The notes: generated by a model not told the origin, from the letters alone. Counted from the stretch's first letter, positions 16,713-25,976 are shown. The stretch is DNA of 64,000 nt from Bacteroidota bacterium (GCA_023386045.1 JAEWKK010000010.1:121889-185888), one strand, 5' to 3'. Numbers and translations: made by a program.

Positions 16713-17855
16713 TTACCCTCTCAGCACTTCTCTTGAGATCACCAGCTTCTGTATTTCACTGGTGCCTTCGCCAATGGTGCAAAGTTTGGAATCCCTGTAA
16801 TGTTTTTCTACCGGGAAATCCTTGGTATATCCATAACCACCAAAGATCTGCACGGCATCATTGGAAACCTTTACTGCCACTTCACTGGCGTAATATTTGG
16901 CCATGGCGGCCACCTTAGTCATGGGTAGTTTTTTTTCTTTGAGGTCACAGGCTTCGAGAGTTAAAAGATCGGCAGCTTCAATTTCAGTAGCCATATCAGC
17001 CAACTTGAAAGAAATGCCCTGGAATGAAGCAATAGGTTTATCGAACTGCTGTCTTTCCTGTGCATACTGAAGTGCAGCTTCGTAGGCACCTTTGGCAATA
17101 CCCAGCGAAAGAGAAGCAATCGAGATCCTTCCTCCATCCAGCACTTTCATGGCCTGCTTGAAGCCATCACCTACTTCACCCAATCTATTTGCATCAGGCA
17201 CCACGCAATTTTCGAAGATCATCTCCGCAGTTTCTGAAGCACGCATTCCCAGCTTATTTTCTTTTTTACCACCACTGAAGCCGGGAGTTCCTCTTTCAAC
17301 AATAAAAGCAGTTGCATTATTCTTTGCCCTGGGTTCACCTGTACGACAGATCACAACTGCTACATCACCACTCTTGCCATGTGTGATCCAGTTCTTTGTT
17401 CCGTTGATCACCCAGTTATTACCCTCTTTAACGGCAGTGCATTTCATATTGCCGGCATCACTACCGGTATTGGGCTCTGTTAGTCCCCAGGCGCCGATCC
17501 ATTCCGCTGTTGCCAGTTTGGGTAGGTATTTTTGTTTTTGTGCTTCGTTACCAAAGGTGAGAATATGGCCTGTGCAAAGAGAGTTATGCGCTGCCACACT
17601 GAGGCCGATAGAACCGCAGACTTTTGCGATCTCCTCGATAATGGTCTTGTATTCAAAATAAGAAAGTCCTGCACCGCCGTATTGCTCTGGCACCAGTACG
17701 CCCATCATTCCCAATTGTCCCAGTTGTTTAAAAACATGTACAGGAAATTCCTGTGATTCATCCCATTCCATTACATGGGGTTTGATATGTTGCTGGGCAA
17801 AATCACGGGCAGTTTGTGCCACCTGTAGGGTAATCTCTGATTTTTCGAAATTCAT
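16713..17855 (-). CDS. Acyl-CoA dehydrogenase
   Basis: This FAD enzyme performs the first oxidation of fatty-acyl-CoA (or a short/branched-chain CoA ester), passing electrons to ETF. The ATG at 17855 (MNFEKSEITLQ) gives 380 residues, standard for the family. The frame extends upstream into the neighbouring gene and should not be used. Motifs are WGLTEPNTGSDAGNMK for FAD and substrate binding, WVINGTKNWITHG, FGGYGYTKDFPVEKHYRD, and the C-terminal GEGTSEIQKLVISRE with the likely catalytic Glu near 363. The short-chain type is plausible, but chain length cannot be read safely. Confidence 0.95.
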   Translation of the reverse strand: MNFEKSEITLQVAQTARDFAQQHIKPHVMEWDESQEFPVHVFKQLGQLGMMGVLVPEQYGGAGLSYFEYKTIIEEIAKVCGSIGLSVAAHNSLCTGHILTFGNEAQKQKYLPKLATAEWIGAWGLTEPNTGSDAGNMKCTAVKEGNNWVINGTKNWITHGKSGDVAVVICRTGEPRAKNNATAFIVERGTPGFSGGKKENKLGMRASETAEMIFENCVVPDANRLGEVGDGFKQAMKVLDGGRISIASLSLGIAKGAYEAALQYAQERQQFDKPIASFQGISFKLADMATEIEAADLLTLEACDLKEKKLPMTKVAAMAKYYASEVAVKVSNDAVQIFGGYGYTKDFPVEKHYRDSKLCTIGEGTSEIQKLVISREVLRG

Positions 17856-17934
17856 GGGAGCAATCGTTTTTTGCGCTGCGAAGATAAGGGGTTTGTCTCT
17901 TGCGGATGGAACTGAAGAAGTGTCTTGCCAGTAA

Positions 17935-18711
17935 TCAGAATTGAAGTTCCAGTCCATCATAAGCAAGATGAATGCCTGGAGGAAGAGAATTTTCAATATC
18001 CTGGTGTCTGCCCAGCTGGTGAGAGATATGTGTGAAATAAGCTTCGGGAACTCCTAGTTCCTGCACCAGGCTCACAGCTTCTTCAAGATTAAAATGTGAT
18101 ATATGTTTTTCTTTTCTCAGCGCATTCAGTACAATTACTTTACTGCCCCTGATCTTTTCTTTTTCTTCTTCATCGATGCGGTTAGCATCTGTGATATAGG
18201 TAAAATGACCCAGGCGGAAACCATACACGGGCATTTTCATATGCCAGACCTGTACAGGTATGATAGGAATATCTCCAATATTAAAGTTTTCAAGCCCGAT
18301 GGAATTGAGCTCGAGGTTGGGAACACCAGGATATTTTTTATCCGCAAAAGCATAGGCAAACTCACGCATCAGTGCATCGATGGTCATCTGGTTGGCAAAG
18401 AGCTGCATGGGTTGCTCCTGGAAAAAATTAAACGCACGCACATCATCCAGTCCGGCGATATGATCCTTATGCGGATGAGTAAAAAGAACCGCATCGAGCT
18501 TTTTTACTTTTTTTCTCAGCATCTGGTAGCGGAAGTCCGGCGTGGTATCTATCACAAAGCTGGTTTGCTCCGACTCCACCAATATACTGCTCCTGAGTCG
18601 CTTGTCTTTTTTATCAGAGGAAGTACACACTGCACATTCACAGGCGATCATGGGCACGCCGCTGCTGGTGCCCGTTCCAAGAAAACTTATTTTGATCTTT
18701 GGATAGCTCAA
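17935..18711 (-). CDS. PhnP-like metallo-beta-lactamase-fold hydrolase
   Basis: The protein has 258 residues. The start FLGTGTSSGVPMIACECAVCTSSD carries a Cys cluster (C24, C26, C29) that in PhnP-type enzymes holds a structural zinc. The metal-binding THPHKDH motif is at 78-84, followed by YITDANRI and a late His (FTHISHQLGRH). PhnP is a phosphodiesterase for cyclic ribose phosphates, but relatives act on other substrates and no phosphonate genes are nearby. The specific substrate is therefore unknown. It is 79 nt upstream of acyl-CoA dehydrogenase on the same strand. Confidence 0.85.
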   Translation of the reverse strand: MSYPKIKISFLGTGTSSGVPMIACECAVCTSSDKKDKRLRSSILVESEQTSFVIDTTPDFRYQMLRKKVKKLDAVLFTHPHKDHIAGLDDVRAFNFFQEQPMQLFANQMTIDALMREFAYAFADKKYPGVPNLELNSIGLENFNIGDIPIIPVQVWHMKMPVYGFRLGHFTYITDANRIDEEEKEKIRGSKVIVLNALRKEKHISHFNLEEAVSLVQELGVPEAYFTHISHQLGRHQDIENSLPPGIHLAYDGLELQF

Positions 18712-18811
18712 TGCAATCTGGATTTAGCTCAGGTAGATAGAAAACAAGAGCTTACAATTTTACGTGTTCGCAGTCTGGTTTCAAAAAATAATCAGCACTT
18801 CATCAGTTTTC

Positions 18812-19129
18812 TTATTCTGCCTCGTCCTGTGCTCCCTCTTCGTTATTGGAAGCATCATTTTTTGCAGCATGATAACGGCCCATGATCTCATCGAACCATT
18901 TCTTGCTTTCGGGCGTGAGTGATTCAGCCGATACATTAAGCTGCGGGATCAGGTCAATCAGTGTATTGATCCTCCCTTCCAGCTGCAGAAATTTATTCAG
19001 CACCACCACTTTCCGGTCTTCAAGAATGCAGAAACCACTCTGGAAGGAACCCCTTTCATAACGGATGATGTAGCCGGCTTCATCAATCAGGGTCTCGATC
19101 TTATTCAGGGTGGTCTGCGTGTATTTCAT
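18812..19129 (-). CDS. Conserved small hypothetical protein
   Basis: This is a 105-residue soluble protein starting MKYTQTTLNKIETLIDEAGY. The N-terminal part looks helical and strand-like with RYERGSFQSGFCILEDRKVVVLNKF, and the tail is very acidic (NNEEGAQDEAE). No catalytic motif is visible. It precedes the PhnP-like gene on the same strand by 100 nt and may be co-transcribed with it. The function is unknown. The steady codon pattern and clean start support a real gene. Confidence 0.65.
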   Translation of the reverse strand: MKYTQTTLNKIETLIDEAGYIIRYERGSFQSGFCILEDRKVVVLNKFLQLEGRINTLIDLIPQLNVSAESLTPESKKWFDEIMGRYHAAKNDASNNEEGAQDEAE

Positions 19130-19247
19130 GGGGCCAAAACTACGATGGAGACTGCAAACAAGGAACAGCTAGTTCTGGCAACAAAAAATTCATGACTCAT
19201 TTTTTATATTCAAAACCTTTTCTATTTTACCGTCCCATCTGTTGCTT

Positions 19248-21161
19248 ATGAAATATTGGCTGGTCCTTTTTTGCTTTTTTGAAACGCTGGTTGTTTCTGC
19301 ACAAACCGAGATCTCCAGGTTTGGTGAAGTTACCAGGGCGGAACTTGAAATGAAAGAATGTGTATTCGAAAAAGACGCACCAGCCCTGAAACTTTTTGAC
19401 CTGACGGAAGTAGAACTGGAAGTTTTTGAAACAGCGCGTATCACGTTGGAAAAAAGGGTGAGGATCAAGATCTTTAACGAGGAAGGTTTCAAATTCGCCA
19501 ATGTAAGGATCCCTTATTTTGGAGAAAAACGATCCACCAAGATTAAAGACTTCGCAGCCATCATTTACTATTTCGATGAGAAGGGAAATATTGTATCGGA
19601 ACGCGTAGAGAAAAAAGATGTGTTCAAGGAAGCCATCACTGATAAAGCAAAATCACTAACATTCACTTTTCCTCATGTAAAAAAAGGATGCGTTATTGAA
19701 TACAGGTATACTAAAATTGAAAAAAAGGAAGTATCCCTGGACCCCTGGATCTTACAGGATGCCATTCCAACCGCATATACAGCTGCCTGGGTAACCATTC
19801 CTGACAGAGGTTACATGCAAACAAAGGTTTTTGGTTTTGACAGCATTCCATTTAAAACTGAGATGATTAACGCTTGGAGTAATTATCCAAAAGAAAGAAG
19901 GTATTACAAAAAAGAAAACATTCCTTCTTTCAAATCGGAGACTTTTATGAGCTCCAGTAAGGATAACCTGCTCAAAATGGTATTTGAAGTGCATCCCAAA
20001 ACTTTTATGATGAGGGATCCGGAAATTGCATGGAAAGCTATTGCCACCAGGCTGCTGCGTTCCCTGTATTTTGGAGAACAGATAAAACTAATTATTCCGG
20101 GCACCCAGGCAATTATTGACAGTGCAAAAAAAATCAATCCACTCTCTTCAAGAATTGAATACCTCTATGAAAGAGTCAGGAAACAAATTCCGGAAGTCAG
20201 TGGCCAGATTTTTTTATCAGAAGACATTGCAGCCGCATGGCAGGAAAAGAACGGCACCAGCGCGGATGTAAACCTTATTCTTTTGAATTTTTTAAAGAAA
20301 GCTGATGTTCCCTGTTACCCGCTGTTGATCAGCACCAGGGAAAATGGAATGGTAGCTATGGACTTTCCTAGCCTGAGCCAGATTAATGGTGTGGACGTGA
20401 TCGCCTTTGACAGCTTACAGCATTTTATCCTGGATGCAAGTCAAAAACAATCCTACAGCCTCCCCCCTGCAGACATCCTCAACAGGAATGTTTACCTGAT
20501 TGATTCCGTTGACATGAAATGGATTTATGTAGAAGACAAAAGAACCTTACTGACCACCACTGCCAGGATCATTGCCACGATGGACGAAGAGGGAATGATC
20601 AAAGGAGATGCGGATTTCAAATTGTTTGATTATGCCAGGGCAACTGTTATGGACACAACAAGCAATGAAGATTCTGACAAACTTTTTGCCAGTCGCCAGG
20701 TAGGTGTCAAAGTCCATTCTGTTACCAATGAAAATCTTAACAGCTTAAATGAACCTGTTGTGCAAAAAGTAAGGTTCGACTATGAGCCTAATAACGATGG
20801 CAGCTTTTTTTATTTCAATCCGCAGTTCCTTAATAACCAGGATAAAAATCCTTTTATTAAAAAAGAAAGGAGGACCGATATTGATTTTGGATACAATCAA
20901 AAAATGTCGGTGGAGATACAGCTCAATATTCCAAAGGGATTTTCATTTGAGCACCTGCCTCCAAATGTAAGAATGCGCTCAGCAGATACAACCATGAGCT
21001 TCAGTAGGATGATTTTCACTGATGAGCAAACCCTGGTCTACCGCCAGGACTTTGAGATCAAAAGGCCATTCTTTTTTAAGGAAGAATACAAGGGCGTGCA
21101 TGAATTCTTTGAAAAGATGTTTTCTTATATCAGGGAAGAAATCGTGATCAGGAAAAAATAA
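19248..21161 (+). CDS. Secreted DUF3857 transglutaminase-like protein
   Basis: From the ATG at 19248 (a TTG two codons earlier is less likely) the protein has 637 residues. It starts with a signal peptide (MKYWLVLFCFFETLVVSAQ). The N-terminal half matches DUF3857-type beta domains (ITLEKRVRIKIFNEEGFKFANVRIPYF). The middle has a transglutaminase-like fold region (ERVRKQIPEVSGQI, KNGTSADVNLILLNFLKKADVPCYPLLIS). The usual catalytic Cys of GxCxD is replaced here by the sequence GTSADVN, so it is probably non-catalytic. The C-terminal third is a beta-sandwich of DUF3858 type. Role unknown; likely periplasmic. Confidence 0.8.
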   Translation: MKYWLVLFCFFETLVVSAQTEISRFGEVTRAELEMKECVFEKDAPALKLFDLTEVELEVFETARITLEKRVRIKIFNEEGFKFANVRIPYFGEKRSTKIKDFAAIIYYFDEKGNIVSERVEKKDVFKEAITDKAKSLTFTFPHVKKGCVIEYRYTKIEKKEVSLDPWILQDAIPTAYTAAWVTIPDRGYMQTKVFGFDSIPFKTEMINAWSNYPKERRYYKKENIPSFKSETFMSSSKDNLLKMVFEVHPKTFMMRDPEIAWKAIATRLLRSLYFGEQIKLIIPGTQAIIDSAKKINPLSSRIEYLYERVRKQIPEVSGQIFLSEDIAAAWQEKNGTSADVNLILLNFLKKADVPCYPLLISTRENGMVAMDFPSLSQINGVDVIAFDSLQHFILDASQKQSYSLPPADILNRNVYLIDSVDMKWIYVEDKRTLLTTTARIIATMDEEGMIKGDADFKLFDYARATVMDTTSNEDSDKLFASRQVGVKVHSVTNENLNSLNEPVVQKVRFDYEPNNDGSFFYFNPQFLNNQDKNPFIKKERRTDIDFGYNQKMSVEIQLNIPKGFSFEHLPPNVRMRSADTTMSFSRMIFTDEQTLVYRQDFEIKRPFFFKEEYKGVHEFFEKMFSYIREEIVIRKK

Positions 21162-21169
21162 GATCTCAC

Positions 21170-22726
21170 CTATTTACTCACCATCTGTATCACTGGCACA
21201 ATCATCTCTTCAAGGCTTACTCCTCCATGCTGGAAAGTATTCTTGTAATAACTCACATAATAATTGTAGTTATTGGGATAACAAAGAAAGACATCCTCAC
21301 CTGCGAATATGTATGATGAATTGATCGTGGGCGATGGCAGTCCTGCTTCCTTGGGATCGCGGAAAGCAAATACTTCCTTGGGATCGTAATTGAGATTGCG
21401 GCCATGCTTGTATCGAAGGTTGGTAGTGGTTTGCTTGTCACCAATCACTTTAACCGGTGTTTTTACACGCACACTACCATGGTCTGTTGCCAACACGATA
21501 CGGATATTTTTATCAGCTATTTTTTTCAATGCCTGGTGAAGAGGTGAATGTTCAAACCAGGAAGCGGTAATGCTCCTGTAACTTACTTCATCACCTGCCA
21601 GCTCTTTCAACACTTCCATTTCTGTTCTTGCATGACTCAGCATGTCCACAAAATTGTAGACGATGACATTAAGGTCATTGCCAAGGAGATTGTGCACATT
21701 GTTTACCAGGTCAAGACCTGCCTGGTTGTTCAGCACTTTTGTATAGGAAACTTTCAGATCGCTTTTTCCCAGCGATTTGAGTTGCGCACGGAGAAATTCT
21801 TCTTCAAACATATTCTTACCGCCTTCCTCGTCATCGTTCTTCCATTGCTGTGGAAATTTCTTTTCAATGTCGATGGGAAGCAGGCCGGAAAAAATGGCAT
21901 TACGGGCATAATGCGTAGCTGTGGGAAGAATGCTGTAGAAAGATTCTTCTTCCACCACGCGGAAGCTTTCAGAAAAAATGGGCTGAATGGTTTTCCACTG
22001 GTCGAAACGGAGGTTATCGATCAGTATGAAAAAAAGCGGTGTTCCTTTCTCCAGTTGTGGTAAAACTTTTTCCCTCATCAGGGTATGGGACATCACCGGT
22101 TTGTCTGTGGATTTTTCCCTGATCCAGGAAGCATAATTCCTGTTGATGAATTTAAAAAATTCTGTATTGGCCTCGCTTTTTTGTGCCTGGAAGACTTCCA
22201 GCATTTCGGGGCTGTCGCTTTTTTGAAGGCTCAGCTCCCAATGCACCAACTCCTTATAGATGCCCATCCATTCACTATGATTGGGATTGCTGTTCAGTGC
22301 CATGAAAAGATTGCGGAATTGCTGCTGGTAGGCTGTGGTGGTTTTTTCTGCTACCAGTCTTTTATTGTCGATGATCTTTTTCAGTGAAAGCAATACCTGG
22401 TTAGGGTTCACAGGTTTGATGAGGTAATCTGATATCTGGCTGCCGATGGCATCGTTCATCAGGTTTTCTGTTTCATTTTTGGTAATTAGAACAACCGGGA
22501 TCTGTCCATTGTATTCTTTGATCTTGGCCAGGGTTTCCAGTCCGGTAATGCCGGGCATGGATTCATCGATCAATACCACATCAACAATATTTTCCCTGAT
22601 GTAATCAATGGCATCAAAGCCATTGGTCAGAGTATGTACATCATAACCCTTGCTTTCAAGGAACATCTTCTGCGATTGAAGGCTTTCAATCTCGTCATCC
22701 ACCCAAAGTATTTTTGCCAGTGCCAT
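21170..22726 (-). CDS. porX: PorX, two-domain response regulator of type IX secretion
   Basis: PorX joins a receiver domain to a PglZ alkaline-phosphatase-like domain and, with the kinase PorY, controls type IX secretion in the Bacteroidota. The protein has 518 residues. The receiver is at 1-125 with phosphoacceptor D54 (VVLIDESMPG) and the Lys in SDYLIKPVNP. The PglZ domain (about 220-515) shows the metal-binding pattern LIDNLRFDQW, ATHYARN, NFVDMLSH and VLATDHGSV. Its promoter appears to be the minus-strand TAAATTTG at 22847-22854, which gives a leader of about 110 nt containing a heptamer-repeat hairpin. It converges with the DUF3857 gene (8 nt gap). Confidence 0.95.
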   Translation of the reverse strand: MALAKILWVDDEIESLQSQKMFLESKGYDVHTLTNGFDAIDYIRENIVDVVLIDESMPGITGLETLAKIKEYNGQIPVVLITKNETENLMNDAIGSQISDYLIKPVNPNQVLLSLKKIIDNKRLVAEKTTTAYQQQFRNLFMALNSNPNHSEWMGIYKELVHWELSLQKSDSPEMLEVFQAQKSEANTEFFKFINRNYASWIREKSTDKPVMSHTLMREKVLPQLEKGTPLFFILIDNLRFDQWKTIQPIFSESFRVVEEESFYSILPTATHYARNAIFSGLLPIDIEKKFPQQWKNDDEEGGKNMFEEEFLRAQLKSLGKSDLKVSYTKVLNNQAGLDLVNNVHNLLGNDLNVIVYNFVDMLSHARTEMEVLKELAGDEVSYRSITASWFEHSPLHQALKKIADKNIRIVLATDHGSVRVKTPVKVIGDKQTTTNLRYKHGRNLNYDPKEVFAFRDPKEAGLPSPTINSSYIFAGEDVFLCYPNNYNYYVSYYKNTFQHGGVSLEEMIVPVIQMVSK

Positions 22727-22738
22727 AGTTGTTGTATT

Positions 22739-22827
22739 AGTTCATAGATCATAGTTCATAGTTCATAGATCATAGTTTATACAAATTGCTTTTAAAGAGT
22801 ACCATGAACTATGAACCATGAACTATC
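22739..22827. repeat. AGTTCAT heptamer arrays, inverted pair in the porX leader
   Basis: The left arm (22739-22779) is AGTTCAT, AGATCAT, AGTTCAT, AGTTCAT, AGATCAT, AGTTTAT, reading out from porX. The right arm (22802-22827), read on the minus strand, is AGTTCAT, GGTTCAT, AGTTCAT, reading out from the HD gene. They pair as a long stem around about 22 nt. In the predicted porX transcript they lie in the 5' leader. Confidence 0.85.
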
Positions 22828-22846
22828 AGCTGTTTCCGAAAGCTAA

Positions 22847-22880
22847 CAAATTTACATAACCCTATCCGCATGTAAATTTG
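22847..22880. promoter_or_regulatory. Symmetrical divergent promoter of porX and the HD-lpxD unit
   Basis: CAAATTTACAT (22847-22857), 12 nt, then ATGTAAATTTG (22870-22880) make a perfect 11-bp inverted repeat. Each arm carries a TAAATTTG -7 box for one direction (minus 22847-22854 for porX, plus 22873-22880 for the HD gene). Each also offers TTTA about 18 nt upstream of the opposite -7 box as a -33 substitute. It may alternatively be a dimer-type operator. Confidence 0.5.
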
Positions 22881-22904
22881 AAGTTTAAGATTTAATATCG
22901 CAGC

Positions 22905-24116
22905 ATGCCATATGTAAGAAAGATCATCAACGACCCGGTGTATGGATTTATCACGATTGATGACCCCTTGATCTATGAAATCATTTCCCATCCTTATTAC
23001 CAGCGACTGAGAAGGATCCACCAGATGGCATTTGCTTCACTGGTATATCCGGGTGCAGTTCATACAAGGCTGCATCATTCCCTGGGCGCTTATCACCTGA
23101 TGGGTCTGGCACTGACTGAACTCAGGCAAAAAGATGTGGACATTACCAAAGAAGAAGAACAGGGTGCGAAGATTGCCATCCTCCTGCACGATATCGGGCA
23201 TGGTCCTTATTCACATGCGTTGGAAAGACAACTTATAAAAGATGTTCATCATGAAGAGATATCCCTTCTCATTCTTGAACTTCTAAATGAACAATTCGGA
23301 GGCAGGCTCCAGGTGGCGATTGATATTTTCACCAATAAATATCCCAAGCAGTTCCTGCATCAGTTGGTTTCTGGCCAGCTCGACGTTGACCGCATGGATT
23401 ATCTCACCCGTGATTCTTTTTTCACGGGCGTAGTGGAAGGTGCCATTGGCTATGACCGCATTCTTAAAATGCTGGCCGTTCATGAAGGTGAATTGATGAT
23501 AGAAGAAAAAGCCATCTACACGGTGGAAAAATTCCTGGTTTCCCGCAGGCTGATGTACTGGCAGGTTTACCTTCATAAAACCGTGATGGCTGCTGAAAAA
23601 ATGCTGGTAAGGATCATTGAAAGAGCCAGGCAGCTCATTGCAGGAGGCATGGAACTCAAAACCGCTTCCAACAACCTTGATTTCTTTCTGAAAGAAAAAC
23701 CTGGAGGTAATTTTATCCAACACCTTGAAAAATTTACGCAGCTGGATGATACGGATGTGATGTGTACTATCAAGAACTGGTGTGGTCATCCCGACATCAT
23801 CCTGTCAAAACTTTGCAAAGGACTGGTAGAAAGAAAACTCCTCAAAGTGCGCTTCCAGTCAGAACCCTTTGATGAGGCCTATGTGGAGGCAATGAAAAAT
23901 ACAGCATCCGAAAAGCTTTCCATTTCAAAAGAGGAGGCTTCCTACTTTGTATTTACCGGCGAAGCAGTGAATACTACCTATAACCCCCTGGATGAACATA
24001 TCAAGATCCTTTTCAAGGAAGGGCAGGTATCAGATATATCCAAGGTAGACAATGCTTTAATTCACCAACAGGTCTCCGCCCCCGTTAAAAAATATTACCT
24101 TTGCTACCTTCGCTAA
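22905..24116 (+). CDS. HD-domain phosphohydrolase (dGTPase/SAMHD1-like)
   Basis: The protein has 403 residues and an HD metal site. HTRLHHSLGAYHLM (53-66) supplies the first His, LLHDIGHGPYSHALE (93-107) the HD pair (H95, D96), and QLDVDRMDYLTRDS (about 163-176) the final Asp. The start DPVYGFITIDDPLIYEII and the order of motifs match the YwfO/SAMHD1-like group, which hydrolyses dNTPs or related nucleotides. Substrate not determined. In many Bacteroidota this gene directly precedes lpxD, as it does here with a 156-nt gap. Confidence 0.88.
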   Translation: MPYVRKIINDPVYGFITIDDPLIYEIISHPYYQRLRRIHQMAFASLVYPGAVHTRLHHSLGAYHLMGLALTELRQKDVDITKEEEQGAKIAILLHDIGHGPYSHALERQLIKDVHHEEISLLILELLNEQFGGRLQVAIDIFTNKYPKQFLHQLVSGQLDVDRMDYLTRDSFFTGVVEGAIGYDRILKMLAVHEGELMIEEKAIYTVEKFLVSRRLMYWQVYLHKTVMAAEKMLVRIIERARQLIAGGMELKTASNNLDFFLKEKPGGNFIQHLEKFTQLDDTDVMCTIKNWCGHPDIILSKLCKGLVERKLLKVRFQSEPFDEAYVEAMKNTASEKLSISKEEASYFVFTGEAVNTTYNPLDEHIKILFKEGQVSDISKVDNALIHQQVSAPVKKYYLCYLR

Positions 24117-24272
24117 AGCGAGGTCGAAAATCAACCAGCCCGGGCCCCCGCCAAAAAAAGGCAACCAGGAAATTATTTTTAAACCGGGATAGGGGTTTCA
24201 ACGTTTTTGACGTTTTATAGGGAAGTTGATCCCGGCTTTTGATTTTTGAGATTTTACTTTTACTTTATACTT

Positions 24273-25328
24273 ATGCAGTTTACAGCGGCCCAGATTTCTA
24301 TACTGGTCAATGGGAAAATTGAGGGGAATGCGGAAGCAACGGTGTCTTCTTTTGGAAAGATTGAAGAAGCCGAGCATGGACAGCTGACCTTTCTGGCCAA
24401 CCCTAAATATGAAGATTATCTTTATACTACCAATGCTTCTATTGCTATAGTGAATGATTCCTATGAATTAAGGGAATCGGTAAAACCTACCCTGATCAGG
24501 GTCTCTGATCCTTATTCTGCCTTTGCCCTTCTTCTGGGCAAATACCAGGAAATGGCCACCCAGCAAATGAAAGGCATCCAGCAACCTTCATTTATCAGTT
24601 CTTCCGCTAAAATGGATCAGGACGTGTTTGTTGGTGCTTTCTCTTATATCGGAGAAAATGTAAAAATTGGGAAGAATACCAAGATTTTTCCCAACAGCTT
24701 TATCGGCGATAACGTTACCATTGGCGAGAACTGCATTATTCACCCTGGAGTGAAGATCTACCATGATTGCGTTTTACACAACCATGTGATCATTCATGCC
24801 GGCACCGTAATAGGCTCTGATGGTTTTGGCTTTGCGCCACAGGCCGACGGCTCCTTTAAAAAAGTGCCCCAGATCGGCAATGTGGTGATTGAAAATAACG
24901 TAGAGATCGGCGCCAATACCACTATTGACAGGGCTACTATTGGCTCTACCTGTATCAAGTCCGGCGCCAAGCTGGATAATCTCATCCAGATCGCTCATAA
25001 TGTAGAAGTAGGAGAAAGTACGGTGATCGCAGCCCAGGTAGGCGTTTCAGGTTCTACCAAAATCGGCAAAAATGTTATGATCGGCGGCCAGGCAGGGCTT
25101 GTAGGACATATCCAGATTGCCGAAGGTTCCAAGATCAACGCACAAAGTGGGGTGAGTAAATCATTAAAAGATCCTTATACTTCAGTAACCGGCTCCCCTG
25201 CCGGTGATTATACCAGCGCACTTCGAAGCCAGGCTGTTTTCCGCAACCTTCCGCAACTGGAAAAAAGAGTGCAGGAACTGGAAGAATTAATCAAACAATT
25301 AATGGCTGAAAAAGTAAATAGTTTGTAA
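24273..25328 (+). CDS. lpxD: UDP-3-O-(3-hydroxyacyl)glucosamine N-acyltransferase
   Basis: LpxD adds the second hydroxyacyl chain in lipid A synthesis, using acyl-ACP. The ATG at 24273 (MQFTAAQISILVNGKIEGNA) gives 351 residues. The uridine-binding N-terminal domain (1-100) is followed by a left-handed beta-helix of hexapeptide repeats with GSDGFGFAP and the catalytic His in NLIQIAHNVEVG. A C-terminal coiled helix (LEKRVQELEELIKQLMAEK) closes the trimer. The next lipid A genes, lpxC-fabZ and lpxA, are not adjacent but lie 37 kb downstream in this window. Confidence 0.96.
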   Translation: MQFTAAQISILVNGKIEGNAEATVSSFGKIEEAEHGQLTFLANPKYEDYLYTTNASIAIVNDSYELRESVKPTLIRVSDPYSAFALLLGKYQEMATQQMKGIQQPSFISSSAKMDQDVFVGAFSYIGENVKIGKNTKIFPNSFIGDNVTIGENCIIHPGVKIYHDCVLHNHVIIHAGTVIGSDGFGFAPQADGSFKKVPQIGNVVIENNVEIGANTTIDRATIGSTCIKSGAKLDNLIQIAHNVEVGESTVIAAQVGVSGSTKIGKNVMIGGQAGLVGHIQIAEGSKINAQSGVSKSLKDPYTSVTGSPAGDYTSALRSQAVFRNLPQLEKRVQELEELIKQLMAEKVNSL

Positions 25329-25389
25329 CTTACAGAGAGACCTGTATTACCCGTAACATTTACCATTCGAACGACCTGGATCAATCTTA

Positions 25390-25419
25390 ACACCTGATGA
25401 ATTCAGCAACATCTGGTGT
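25390..25419. other. Hairpin after lpxD
   Basis: ACACCTGATG and CATCTGGTGT pair over 10 positions with one T-T mismatch around a 10-nt loop. No T tract follows. It may be a processing or stability element. Confidence 0.3.
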
Positions 25420-25493
25420 CCCTGAATTATCAACCAACTAACTGCCGCGCAATTTTATTGTGTACTCCTTTTAATGCCTTTAAAAAAATTTTT

Positions 25494-25760
25494 ATGGCGA
25501 GGATATTCAATATTTACTTCCAGCACGAAGGCCATGCTTATACAGCCCTCGTGACCATTGCCGGTAAAAAAGACAATGAGAAGGTGCAGGTAACTACCGC
25601 CGAAGGAAACCTTCAGATATTAATGGAACATGGCAGGCTGATTTTTCCCATTTCAGAAGTACTTCACCGGGTCACAGCTTCTCATCAACATGGGCATGAT
25701 GACAGCACCATGCACATTACGGAAACCATTTCCTTACAGTTGCTGAATACTTCGTGGTAA
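25494..25760 (+). CDS. Small hypothetical protein
   Basis: The ATG at 25494 gives 88 residues, starting MARIFNIYFQHEGHAYTALVTI. Beta-strand-like segments (KVQVTTAEGNLQILMEH) and a His-rich stretch (HQHGHDDSTMH) are visible. The frame is open 78 nt further upstream, but that part has no coding character. No known family is recognised. It lies between lpxD and gyrB, with a heptamer array starting at its stop codon. Confidence 0.6.
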   Translation: MARIFNIYFQHEGHAYTALVTIAGKKDNEKVQVTTAEGNLQILMEHGRLIFPISEVLHRVTASHQHGHDDSTMHITETISLQLLNTSW

Positions 25761-25761
25761 G

Positions 25762-25918
25762 AAGTTCATGGTTCATAGATCATAGTTCATAGTGAGGTTG
25801 ATAGTCCATAGACGATAGTCCATAAACGATGGTTCATAGTCGGATCACCACTACTAATTGAAGATACTCACCACTCACCGCTGACAACTCACCACTGACT
25901 ATACCATACCTCGCCACT
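25762..25918. repeat. Mixed heptamer arrays between small ORF and gyrB
   Basis: The left arm reads outward from the small gene with GGTTCAT, AGATCAT, AGTTCAT, AGTCCAT, AGACGAT variants (25765-25842). The right arm, read on the minus strand from gyrB, has GGTGAGT-family heptamers ending GGTGAGTATC at 25863. This gap carries two different families, one on each side. Confidence 0.8.
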
Positions 25919-25976
25919 CCCTTTTTTCCGCCTCATTTTTTAACCTTTAAAGCCCTCCAAAACCGCTTCTTTTCGG

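Noticed and set aside
17856..17996. 47-residue N-terminal extension of acyl-CoA dehydrogenase
   Set aside because: It overlaps the neighbouring PhnP-like gene and has no family sequence; the ATG at 17855 matches the normal start.
24117..24272. GC-rich patch and small hairpin between the HD gene and lpxD
   Set aside because: AACGT-TTTTG-ACGTT and nearby GC-rich runs can pair only weakly and lack a proper T tract, so neither a riboswitch nor a terminator is supported.
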